In this document: positions 1-5,752 of the stretch, one piece after another
How positions within the stretch are numbered: the stretch's first letter is position 1
Layout of the letters: each line of letters begins with the position of its first letter
From: Candidatus Peribacteraceae bacterium
GTDB taxonomy: Bacteria; Patescibacteriota; Gracilibacteria; Peribacterales; Peribacteraceae
Length of the DNA: 7,375 nt
Direction of reading: 5' to 3'
Assembly (NCBI GenBank): GCA_018062585.1
Contig: JAGORY010000053.1
Coordinates: forward strand, 1 to 7,375
Notes under the pieces: generated by a model
Database searches by the model: none
Seen by the model: only the letters and a program-made list of their open reading frames with translations
What the model was told of the DNA's origin: nothing
Translations under genes and position numbers: made by a program

Positions 1-2
1 GG

Positions 3-31
3 CTGACACAGGCCAAAAAACGTGATATAAT
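3..31 (+). promoter_or_regulatory. Sigma70-type promoter, probably leaderless, for the 38-607 gene
   Basis: CTGACA (3-8, 5/6 match to TTGACA), a 17-bp spacer and a perfect TATAAT (26-31). Only 6 bp separate the -10 box from the ATG at 38. With the usual 6-8 bp from -10 to +1, transcription would begin on or beside the start codon, leaving no room for a Shine-Dalgarno site, and none is seen. Boxes and spacing are read directly; the leaderless state is inferred. Confidence 0.75.
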
Positions 32-37
32 GATCTG

Positions 38-607
38 ATGTATTTCCTCAGAACATACCCAAAGCTCATCGGGCTCGCCATGTGCATGGCGTCCGCATAC
101 ATCATGTTTGCCGCAGGCGGATTGCATTGGTTGGATACGATTCCAACGAGCGCGGAATACCTCGCAGTGTTCATTGGCGGACTCCTGTTCAGCTTCGGGT
201 TCACGTCGCCGTTCGGTATCGGCATCTTCCTCGAACTCGGTCACAACGTGCACCCTGTGTATGCCGGACTCCTCGGCGGCTTCGGTTCGCTCCTCTCGGA
301 TCTTGTCATCTTCGAAATCATGCGCTTCGAACTGTTCCATGATGAAATGCACCACCTCCGCACGTCGCGCTTTTTCCGATGGGCGCACGGGGTCCTGCAT
401 CACGATCGATTTCCAAAAAGACTCAAAGACATACTCCTGTGGTCCTTCGCCGGCATCATTATTGCTTCCCCGCTTCCGGACGAGTTTGGCGTCGCACTCG
501 TCAGTTCGGTTACCGATATCCACGCACGTTCGTTCGCGTTCCTGTGCTTCTCGTTCAACACGGCAGCAATCATCTTGCTGCTGCTAGTATCGAGAGGTTT
601 TGCTTAA
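38..607 (+). CDS. Multi-pass membrane protein of unknown function
   Basis: A 189-residue hydrophobic protein I cannot assign firmly. About five membrane segments are visible, near residues 8-30, 40-65, 72-95, 132-157 and 165-186. Between the third and fourth lies a charged, His-rich loop (HDEMHH near 101-106, HGVLHHD near 117-123). The fourth segment contains the motif ASPLPDEFGVAL (143-154). The Gly-rich third segment (GLLGGFGSLLSD, 78-89) followed by a Pro-Asp-rich motif faintly recalls DedA/VTT (SNARE-associated) membrane proteins, but this is weak. The ATG at 38 is chosen because a strong promoter ends 6 bp upstream. The gene converges on grpE and the two stop codons share TTAA (604-607). 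The His-rich loop could bind metal; that is speculation. Confidence 0.7.
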   Translation: MYFLRTYPKLIGLAMCMASAYIMFAAGGLHWLDTIPTSAEYLAVFIGGLLFSFGFTSPFGIGIFLELGHNVHPVYAGLLGGFGSLLSDLVIFEIMRFELFHDEMHHLRTSRFFRWAHGVLHHDRFPKRLKDILLWSFAGIIIASPLPDEFGVALVSSVTDIHARSFAFLCFSFNTAAIILLLLVSRGFA

Positions 608-1137
608 GCGGCACCGACTTTCACTTTGGCCGGACGCACCACTTTGCCGTGCAGTTCGTAGCCGTCCTCGAGGACTTCTATCACCGTCCCCGGCTCTCCT
701 GGGCCCTGCATGAGGACTTCATGACGCTCGGCATCAAAAGGCTTCCCTATCGAATCAAAACGCTTGAGGCCCATATCGCCGACCTCTTTCAGGAACTGCT
801 GCTCGAGCGCGACGATGCCCTTCACCCACGCATCGTTCTCGAGGTTCTTCGGTACGACCTTGAGCGCACGCTGCAAGTTATCGATCGTAGGAAGTAGCTT
901 CGTGAGGACCGCTTCAGCCGCGTACGTCCGGATGTCCGATGCTTCGCGCTCCATGCGGATCTTGGCGTTCTGCAATTCAGCCTGAGAGCGCGAGGAAACC
1001 TCGGACGCCTTTTTGAGCTGTTCGGTGAGTTCTTCGATTGTGGTTTCTAGCTCGGTCGTCTGCGCATCTTTCGCTGCAGCAGCGCTCACCTTGGCGGCAA
1101 GATCGTCATCCTGTGCGGGGTCTTTTTTCGCAGTCAT
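604..1137 (-). CDS. grpE: Nucleotide exchange factor GrpE
   Basis: The co-chaperone that speeds ADP release from DnaK in the cytoplasmic Hsp70 cycle. The 177-residue protein has the family layout: an acidic, Ala-rich disordered N-terminus (1-30), a long helical/coiled-coil stretch (about 30-95, including ETTIEELTEQLKKASE and LLPTIDNLQRAL), then a beta domain ending in GEPGTVIEVLEDGYELHGK and VVRPAKVKV (147-174), the GrpE signature region. Length is typical. A further in-frame ATG at 1164 would add nine Cys/Phe-rich residues (MCSICYSFL) that do not look like GrpE. I prefer the ATG at 1137, which also has an extended -10 box 6 bp upstream. No dnaK or dnaJ lies in the window. The gene follows ppcA on the same strand after 49 bp, but its own promoter suggests independent expression. 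Confidence 0.95.
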   Translation of the reverse strand: MTAKKDPAQDDDLAAKVSAAAAKDAQTTELETTIEELTEQLKKASEVSSRSQAELQNAKIRMEREASDIRTYAAEAVLTKLLPTIDNLQRALKVVPKNLENDAWVKGIVALEQQFLKEVGDMGLKRFDSIGKPFDAERHEVLMQGPGEPGTVIEVLEDGYELHGKVVRPAKVKVGAA

Positions 1138-1143
1138 GAGGAA

Positions 1144-1152
1144 AGAATAACA
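1144..1152 (-). promoter_or_regulatory. Extended -10 promoter element for grpE
   Basis: On the minus strand the sequence reads TGT-TATTCT: an extended -10 (TGn) followed by a 4/6 match to TATAAT at 1149-1144. It ends 6 bp before the ATG at 1137. No good -35 is seen, which is acceptable for an extended -10 promoter. I see no terminator or sigma32-type heat-shock promoter. The spacing again predicts a leaderless message. Confidence 0.45.
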
Positions 1153-1186
1153 GATGCTGCACATCCATGAAGGCTTTTTTCGTTTT

Positions 1187-2722
1187 TTAACCCAGACTTT
1201 TCCGGATCACTCCCGCTTCCACAATCTCACGACTGATACTTTCCTTGGAAAGGTCGGGCGTCTGAAGGCGTTGGTAGATCGAGGATGTGAGGTTTCTGTG
1301 CATGAGGTGGTGCGGCTTTTCGGGGCCGAGCTTGATCTCCAAAATCTTCTCAAGAGCGTCAATCCCCTGCTCAATGTCACGGAAGATGCGCTTCTTCTTC
1401 GCAAGCATCGCCAAATTCTCGCGATTCAGATATTTACCGGCATGCTTCAGATCTGCCCTGAGTGCCGGGTAGTACTTTTCCACGGTGTCGAGAAGACCGG
1501 CCTCTGCAGCCTGCGTCAGCCCCCTGCCCGTGGAGATGAGCTCGGGAGGAACGCCTATCGAATACAGAGCGGCAGTGAACCCGATGGCGCGCGGGAGGCG
1601 CACCTTACCGATGCCGCGGCTATAACCGAAGAGGCCGATGTGCTGGAGTCTCTCGCGGCGCCTGGGCATGTAAGCAGCAACCTCATTGATGAGCGGGGCG
1701 ATCGATTCGATCGTCGGTCTCCATACGTCGGAAAACATCCGACACAACATCGCGATCTTTTTCTTGTCCCCCTCCGGGATCGAGACAATTCGATAGCGTG
1801 GCGCCTCTTTTTTTATTTTCAGAAGCGCTTTTTTCACCTGATCCTTGGGGTAGTCGTACCGGAAGGCGGACTGAATGGAGTACGTACGAACGCCCGCGTA
1901 CTGCGCAAGAAACGTATCGACGTACTCGGGGTTCACGCTGCCACGGAACGGCAGCGAACCCGTGCCGAGCACCGGATACACATCCATGCCGATATCGTCG
2001 GCAGTCGACTTCGCGATGCTCATAGCCACTTTTACCGCGAGCACCGCAGGAATGAGCCCCGCGTTCATCGCCGGATCGGAGCGTGCCAAGAACAGCCGTT
2101 GCCCTCTTTCCTTTGCGTCCGGATTCTCTTTCGCGAGTTTCTCCCAGTAGGGTCGGAGAATCTTGTCGATCGTGAGCATCGATGGAACATCCTCGACGAG
2201 CGGCGTGACCTCGAAGAGTCTCATGAGTTCGGCATCCACTTTCTTTCCGCCGTGGAAAACAGCTCGATGATATCCGGCGATCTCGTTGAACGCTTCACGG
2301 ACACGGATCGGTTGCCGAGCGTCTGTCGTGAGCGGCAGAAACATCTCGGTCACCGGCGGACGACGGACGCCGATGTCGCGCGCCAGATCCGACAGCGCCA
2401 GAATGTTCATGAACGCTCTCGCCATACGGTGCATTTTTTCGCCATCGAAAGCCGGTATGCGATACGTAAGGTGCAGGTCGGTCCCGAACGGGTGCTTACG
2501 GAACAGCTTCTCACCGCGCGAAAAGAGCTTCTCTCCGACCGCTTCGTCCACATACTTGCCCTCCCAGTCCCACATGTACTCGTCGATCGGCAGATCTTTA
2601 AAGAGGATCATCACCTCTTCGATCTCGTCTTGCGTCGTGACGAACGCGCCCTCCTTCCACCACGGGCTGCCCGCATTGTCAGGATGCTGGGTTGCCATCG
2701 TCACGGGAATCGAGCGTCGCAT
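1187..2722 (-). CDS. ppcA: Archaeal-type phosphoenolpyruvate carboxylase
   Basis: Carboxylates phosphoenolpyruvate with bicarbonate to oxaloacetate and phosphate (EC 4.1.1.31), an anaplerotic cytoplasmic enzyme. The 511 residues match the short archaeal-type family (PEPcase_2), not the roughly 900-residue bacterial/plant type. Landmarks are TQHPDN (11-16), WDWEGKYVDE (51-60), GGKKVDAELMRLFEVTPLVEDVP (158-180), FLARSDPAMNAGLIPAVLA (211-229), GTGSLPFRG (253-261) with NPEYVDTF, FRYDYPKDQV (287-296), GYSRGIGKVRLPRAI (366-380), YSIGVPPE (387-394) and a C-terminal HHLMHRNLTSSIYQRLQ. Length is normal for the family and the frame is intact. The ATG at 2722 is preferred because family members carry a few residues before the TQHPDN motif; Met9 is the alternative. 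The gene is divergent from the 2790 transporter and upstream of grpE. Confidence 0.93.
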   Translation of the reverse strand: MRRSIPVTMATQHPDNAGSPWWKEGAFVTTQDEIEEVMILFKDLPIDEYMWDWEGKYVDEAVGEKLFSRGEKLFRKHPFGTDLHLTYRIPAFDGEKMHRMARAFMNILALSDLARDIGVRRPPVTEMFLPLTTDARQPIRVREAFNEIAGYHRAVFHGGKKVDAELMRLFEVTPLVEDVPSMLTIDKILRPYWEKLAKENPDAKERGQRLFLARSDPAMNAGLIPAVLAVKVAMSIAKSTADDIGMDVYPVLGTGSLPFRGSVNPEYVDTFLAQYAGVRTYSIQSAFRYDYPKDQVKKALLKIKKEAPRYRIVSIPEGDKKKIAMLCRMFSDVWRPTIESIAPLINEVAAYMPRRRERLQHIGLFGYSRGIGKVRLPRAIGFTAALYSIGVPPELISTGRGLTQAAEAGLLDTVEKYYPALRADLKHAGKYLNRENLAMLAKKKRIFRDIEQGIDALEKILEIKLGPEKPHHLMHRNLTSSIYQRLQTPDLSKESISREIVEAGVIRKSLG

Positions 2723-2730
2723 TGGCGCCT

Positions 2731-2759
2731 ACGGTAGCACACTGGGCGGCGCTGGTCGA
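2731..2759 (-). promoter_or_regulatory. Putative promoter for ppcA
   Basis: On the minus strand: TCGACC (2759-2754, 4/6 to TTGACA), a 17-bp spacer, then TACCGT (2736-2731) preceded by TGC, an extended -10 TGn. TACCGT itself is a weak 3/6 match. The -10 lies 8 bp before the ATG at 2722, and no Shine-Dalgarno site is present. The -35 position coincides with that expected for the divergent 2790 promoter, so the two could compete or share a regulator; that is inference. Confidence 0.35.
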
Positions 2760-2776
2760 AGGCACGGTACAAGAGG

Positions 2777-2782
2777 TATAAT
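2777..2782 (+). promoter_or_regulatory. Consensus -10 box for the cupredoxin-fused transporter gene
   Basis: A perfect TATAAT with its last base 7 bp before the ATG at 2790, predicting transcription start at the start codon. The -35 is poor: a TGGTCG-like hexamer at 2753-2758 with an 18-bp spacer is a 3/6 match. Dependence on an activator is possible, but no operator is evident. Confidence 0.6.
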
Positions 2783-2789
2783 AGAAGCG

Positions 2790-3974
2790 ATGAAAACGAA
2801 GAAAAAAACTGCGCGTTCACACTCGAAAAACTGCGACTGCGCAGTCCCGAGCACTTCCGGCGCAGCTCGTTACGCCGAGATCGGGGTGATGCTCATCGTG
2901 GTACTCGCCCTCTACCAACTCGGAACATATCTAAATTTCTTTTCGTTTTCCGCAACGACGGAAGGTGTCGTCGGACTGGGTACGGTACTCCTCATCGGCC
3001 TCACTGCTTCCACCACCAGCTGCCTCGCGATGGTAGGCGGACTTCTGCTCTCGGTCAGTTCGTCGTGGGCCAAGACTCATCCAAAGGCAACGACCTGGGA
3101 AAAATTTGAACCACAGCTGCATTTCAACCTCGGCCGCCTGCTCGGGTATTACGTTCTCGGAGGTCTCACGGGGCAACTGGGCCAACAGCTACTTCTCTCG
3201 GTGCAAGGCACAGGCATGCTGAAGGTAGCGCTCTCCATGCTCATGATCTGGCTCGCGCTCAGTATTCTCGGACTGGTTCCCAAAAAGTTCTGCCGCGTTC
3301 CACTGCCGAGTGCCCTTGCGCGTCGTATCCGCACCATGAGTACCTCCAGCGGCATAGGGGCTCCGTTGTCGCTCGGCGCGCTGACGTACTTCATTCCGTG
3401 CGGCTTCACGCAATCGATGCAAGTGCTGGCACTCGCGTCCGGAAATTTCTGGACCGGAAGCGCCATCATGTTCGTCTTCGCCCTCGGAACGCTCCCCTCT
3501 CTTGTCGGCATCAGCGCTGTCGGGTCTTTCGCCCACGGAAACATCGGACGCGTCTTCGCCACGTTTGCGGGCTCCGTCTCGCTCCTGCTCGGTCTCGGCG
3601 GTCTGCATGCCGGCCTGCTTCTCTCCGGAGTCAACATCTCGTTTCCGAGCCTCACAGCAAACGCCGTCATGGCTGGAGACGACCCAAACGTGAGTATCGA
3701 CAACAACGGGCAGCAAATTATTAGCGTCAGTGTCAAAAACAGCGGTTACAATACCAATGCTTTCACGATCAAAGCCGGTACTCCGACATGGATCTACGCC
3801 ACCGCCCCAGAAGCCGTCACCGGCTGCATTTCCAGCTTTACGATTCCGGACTTCAATATCAGCGAGCTCATCCGCAAAGGACCTAACTGGATCGGCCCGA
3901 TCACTCCAACAAAAGACTTTGCGTTCATGTGCTCAATGGGCATGTTCAAAGCGAACGTGCGTGTACGGTCATAA
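2790..3974 (+). CDS. DsbD/TauE-SafE-like membrane transporter fused to a cupredoxin-like domain
   Basis: A 394-residue membrane protein. After a basic N-terminus with a NCDC motif (14-17) come about six to seven membrane segments (roughly 30-46, 60-88, 112-134, 144-163, 190-212, 220-245, 253-280). These carry the paired cysteine motifs TTSCLAMVGG (75-84) and PCGFTQSMQ (203-211) seen in the DsbD_2 / sulfite exporter TauE-SafE-like family linked to metal or thiol transport. Residues from about 296 form a beta-rich extracytoplasmic domain with TGCISSFTIPDF (344-355) and FMCSMGMFKANV (379-390). The Cys-Ser-Met-Gly-Met ending resembles the Cys/Met ligand loop of cupredoxins. Related proteins often have an N-terminal heavy-metal-associated domain; here only CDC remains. 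The frame is open far upstream, but the ATG at 2790 is chosen because a TATAAT lies 7 bp before it and upstream codons run antisense through ppcA. Copper handling is likely but inferred. Confidence 0.82.
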   Translation: MKTKKKTARSHSKNCDCAVPSTSGAARYAEIGVMLIVVLALYQLGTYLNFFSFSATTEGVVGLGTVLLIGLTASTTSCLAMVGGLLLSVSSSWAKTHPKATTWEKFEPQLHFNLGRLLGYYVLGGLTGQLGQQLLLSVQGTGMLKVALSMLMIWLALSILGLVPKKFCRVPLPSALARRIRTMSTSSGIGAPLSLGALTYFIPCGFTQSMQVLALASGNFWTGSAIMFVFALGTLPSLVGISAVGSFAHGNIGRVFATFAGSVSLLLGLGGLHAGLLLSGVNISFPSLTANAVMAGDDPNVSIDNNGQQIISVSVKNSGYNTNAFTIKAGTPTWIYATAPEAVTGCISSFTIPDFNISELIRKGPNWIGPITPTKDFAFMCSMGMFKANVRVRS

Positions 3975-3978
3975 AGAG

Positions 3979-4045
3979 TGGCTAGTGATCAGTGGGGAGA
4001 GTCTGGTTTTTAAAAAACTAACCACTAACCACTACCTACTAACCA
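3979..4045. repeat. Heptanucleotide repeat tract between convergent genes
   Basis: Four tandem 7-mers run from 4018 to 4045: CTAACCA, CTAACCA, CTACCTA, CTAACCA, directly abutting the stop codon of the minus-strand lipoprotein gene. On the left, 3979-3999 holds three degenerate 7-mers in the opposite sense: TGGCTAG, TGATCAG, TGGGGAG. In the middle is an A/T palindrome, GTTTTTAAAAAAC (4006-4018). The arms are imperfect reverse complements, so a long weak hairpin is possible. The T/A tract sits at its centre rather than after the stem, so this is not a textbook intrinsic terminator. It resembles the short tandemly repeated heptanucleotides described in cyanobacteria only in unit length. Confidence 0.65.
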
Positions 4046-4046
4046 C

Positions 4047-4640
4047 TTAGTTTTGTACGCACGGCACCGTCGGATCGGCGATGCAGTTTTCCGTGGGCGG
4101 ATCACCTCGCTCGGGACAGGTGCGCGAGTACATACAGGCATCGTCCGACGTCATGCGGATCTCTTTACGGAGCTCGGTCGGATCAGAGGCATCCGTGATG
4201 AGGAGCTGGTCCTCGTCCTTGAAGACGTACTGCGAGCCCAGCGGTTCCTCCTCGCCATTCACATAGAGTTTCACGGTGAATTTGCCAGACGAATGGCGAC
4301 AGGAAAGACAATCCATGAAGATAAAATCACTGCCGTGGTAACGGATTCCAGGGAGCGACCCGAAAAATTCCGTGAGTGTGAGATCCGGTTTGTGTCGATG
4401 GAGGACGTGTCCATTCCCATCATGGAGGTGAAGGTACGTACTCAGAGCGCCTGCGTGCTCTTCATCGCTCGCACTGCCGGACATAAATTGTTCTGTGGAA
4501 AATTCGATCTGCTTTCCCTCGATCCACACCGCGAAGTCAGCGTGCGTGTGGTTCGGATCAGGATTCTGAGCAGGTCCGCGCGAGCATGCCGTCGTCGTCA
4601 GAAGTGTTAGGCCGACGAAGAGCAGAACCGGACGGCGCAT
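4047..4640 (-). CDS. His/Cys-rich lipoprotein, unknown function
   Basis: A 197-residue predicted lipoprotein. A basic start (MRRP), a hydrophobic core and a lipobox TTAC place the lipidated cysteine at residue 19, so the protein should be membrane-anchored outside the cytoplasm. The mature part begins with HTHADFAVWIEGKQIEFS (31-48), followed by YLHLHDGNGHVLHRHK (69-84) and LTEFFGSLPG; I associate this His-rich pattern with uncharacterised archaeal and bacterial surface proteins. Then come FMDCLSC (109-114, a CxxC) and a C-terminal tail with four more cysteines (169, 175, 186, 194). This many His and Cys residues suggests metal binding or disulfides. It converges on the cupredoxin-fused transporter and is divergent from a DoxX-like gene, supporting an envelope metal/redox role by context only. 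A TTG at 4661 could extend it by seven residues; the ATG at 4640 gives a better signal peptide. Confidence 0.8.
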   Translation of the reverse strand: MRRPVLLFVGLTLLTTTACSRGPAQNPDPNHTHADFAVWIEGKQIEFSTEQFMSGSASDEEHAGALSTYLHLHDGNGHVLHRHKPDLTLTEFFGSLPGIRYHGSDFIFMDCLSCRHSSGKFTVKLYVNGEEEPLGSQYVFKDEDQLLITDASDPTELRKEIRMTSDDACMYSRTCPERGDPPTENCIADPTVPCVQN

Positions 4641-4690
4641 CAGGAGACGACGAGAATGCAAAGTGTTTTCATGGATGCAGAGGAGAGGTG

Positions 4691-4696
4691 TAGTCT
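4691..4696 (+). promoter_or_regulatory. Weak -10-like box for the DoxX-like gene
   Basis: TAGTCT matches TATAAT at only three of six positions. It lies 6 bp before the ATG at 4703, the same spacing as the clearer promoters of the window. A 3/6 -35-like TTCATG sits at 4668-4673 with a 17-bp spacer. Taken alone it would not be called. Confidence 0.25.
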
Positions 4697-4702
4697 AGCA
4701 CC

Positions 4703-5080
4703 ATGTCACCCATCACAACAGCACGCTGGACGCTCATAGCCGGAGTTGCGTTCGTTTTCCTCTATTTCGGCATCGATAAATTGTTAAGCCCCTTGGTCTG
4801 GATCGGATGGCTGCCGGTGTGGATGGATGGACTCGCAGGACTTGAGAAGGACAGGTGGCTCCAGATCATCGCAGTCACCGAAATCATCATCGGTGTCGGC
4901 GTGCTCATCCCAATCCGTACGCTTCAGAAAATCGCGGCCCTCCTCGGGACCATACACCTCGCCGGCATCCTCACCCAAATCGGCTGGAACGACATCGCCG
5001 TCCGTGACGTGGGCCTCATGTGTATGACGATCGCGCTGTGGTACCTCATCTCGGCGAGGCCTGCTTCGGAGAAAATTTGA
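4703..5080 (+). CDS. DoxX-like small membrane protein
   Basis: A 125-residue integral membrane protein with four hydrophobic segments (about 8-28, 55-71, 75-93, 103-117). The first ends in VFLYFGIDKLLSPLVWIGWLP (17-37), the Gly-x-x-Lys-Leu-x-x-P pattern of DoxX-like proteins. The second contains E60 in VTEIIIGVGVLI, a conserved-looking membrane acid. Known DoxX relatives include a thiosulfate:quinone oxidoreductase subunit and a mycobacterial membrane complex for oxidative stress; the exact role here is unknown. The gene is divergent from the lipoprotein (62 bp between starts). Its last 35 bp overlap the 3' end of the isochorismatase-like gene on the other strand. No Shine-Dalgarno: the GGAGAGG at 4682-4688 ends 14 bp before the ATG, too far to serve well. 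Confidence 0.72.
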   Translation: MSPITTARWTLIAGVAFVFLYFGIDKLLSPLVWIGWLPVWMDGLAGLEKDRWLQIIAVTEIIIGVGVLIPIRTLQKIAALLGTIHLAGILTQIGWNDIAVRDVGLMCMTIALWYLISARPASEKI

Positions 5081-5675
5081 TGTCCTTCCACGAAGGAGTG
5101 ACGAGGACTCGAGTCTCTTCGGCAGCTTCCCATTCGCGAAACAGCGCTTCGCCGTCAGTTGCCCTCGAAGCAAGTACACCGGTGGTATCGCGCGGAACGA
5201 CGAGCGTGATGTCCGGAATTTCCTTACAAATTTGGGCTTTGGATGCTGCGATGCACGACGTGAGCGTCATGCCGGTGAGCACCGCAAAACGAACCGACTC
5301 CAAGATACCCCTAATCTCCCCGTCATCGGTCACGAGAATGCTGTTATCCTGTTTCTCAAATTCGTTATGGAACAGACGTGAATCTATCGGGGAATCCCGG
5401 CCCCAGCAATTATCCTCAGTGCAAAGATTCTCAAGACCCGGAACGTTGAATTGATTGTCACGGTACAGAGACCTACAAAGAATGATCTCGGCATTCAATT
5501 TCCATTTCAGAGCCATTGTGTTAAGCACCGGAAGAAGATCGCGGAGGGGCTTGGTGTCTTCAGCGCCGTATACCCTTGCAATGACTCCTTTGGGGTGTGT
5601 GAAGTCATTGAGTGGGTCGACCACGATGACGGGGGTCTTTTTCGGAAGCTTGAGCGGAAGCTGGTCTGGTTTCAT
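5046..5675 (-). CDS. Isochorismatase-like cysteine hydrolase
   Basis: A 209-residue cytoplasmic alpha/beta hydrolase of the isochorismatase/nicotinamidase superfamily, which uses an Asp-Lys-Cys triad. The Asp lies in VIVVDPLNDFTHPKG (D20; compare family D-x-x-NDF). The probable Lys is K108 in FEKQDNSILVT, which follows the family K-x-x-x-S pattern. The nucleophile is C141 in VLTGMTLTSCIAA, matching the usual G-x-x-T-x-x-C strand-turn. The K-C separation of 33 residues falls within the family range. The substrate cannot be told: nicotinamide, N-carbamoyl amides and isochorismate are all family possibilities. Met1 (ATG at 5675) is kept because a good promoter lies just upstream. The last 35 bp overlap the DoxX-like gene convergently. 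Confidence 0.82.
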   Translation of the reverse strand: MKPDQLPLKLPKKTPVIVVDPLNDFTHPKGVIARVYGAEDTKPLRDLLPVLNTMALKWKLNAEIILCRSLYRDNQFNVPGLENLCTEDNCWGRDSPIDSRLFHNEFEKQDNSILVTDDGEIRGILESVRFAVLTGMTLTSCIAASKAQICKEIPDITLVVPRDTTGVLASRATDGEALFREWEAAEETRVLVTPSWKDIKFSPKQASPR

Positions 5676-5684
5676 GGGTCGGTC

Positions 5685-5712
5685 ATCATACTAATATCCG
5701 AGGTTTTGTCCA
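5685..5712 (-). promoter_or_regulatory. Promoter for the isochorismatase-like gene
   Basis: On the minus strand: TGGACA (5712-5707, 5/6 to TTGACA), a 16-bp spacer, then TATGAT (5690-5685, 5/6 to TATAAT). The -10 box ends 9 bp before the ATG at 5675, giving a leader of perhaps 0-3 nt and no room for a Shine-Dalgarno site. It implies the gene is not simply co-transcribed from the 6343 gene upstream. Confidence 0.6.
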
Positions 5713-5752
5713 TGGCCCCTCCTAGCGAGAAAAGGCAGGAATAAACCCCACA

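Noticed and set aside
1138..1164. The earlier ATG at 1164 as the grpE start
   Set aside because: The extra residues are hydrophobic and Cys-rich, unlike the acidic start of GrpE, and the -10 box fits the ATG at 1137.
1699..1713. The GATCGATTCGATC palindrome
   Set aside because: It lies within ppcA codons for a conserved stretch (near residues 337-341); no partner or regulatory context.
1154..2737. A 527-residue open frame on the + strand
   Set aside because: It lies antisense to ppcA, whose protein has many family motifs. The antisense product is Arg/His-rich with no recognisable domain, a common by-product of GC-rich codon usage.
2286..2789. An upstream extension of the transporter gene
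   Set aside because: It would read antisense through ppcA and add about 168 low-complexity residues. The ATG at 2790 has a TATAAT 7 bp upstream and begins a sensible N-terminus.
3149..3736. Open frames of 175 and 195 residues on the - strand
   Set aside because: They are antisense to the transporter gene, with no motif or start signal.
4018..4045. A CRISPR array
   Set aside because: The units are 7 bp with no spacers and no cas genes are present.
3979..4045. An intrinsic terminator
   Set aside because: The T and A tracts are at the centre of the inverted arms rather than following a stable stem, and the arms pair poorly.
4682..4688. GGAGAGG as a Shine-Dalgarno for the DoxX-like gene
   Set aside because: It ends 14 bp before the ATG, beyond the usual 5-10 bp spacing.
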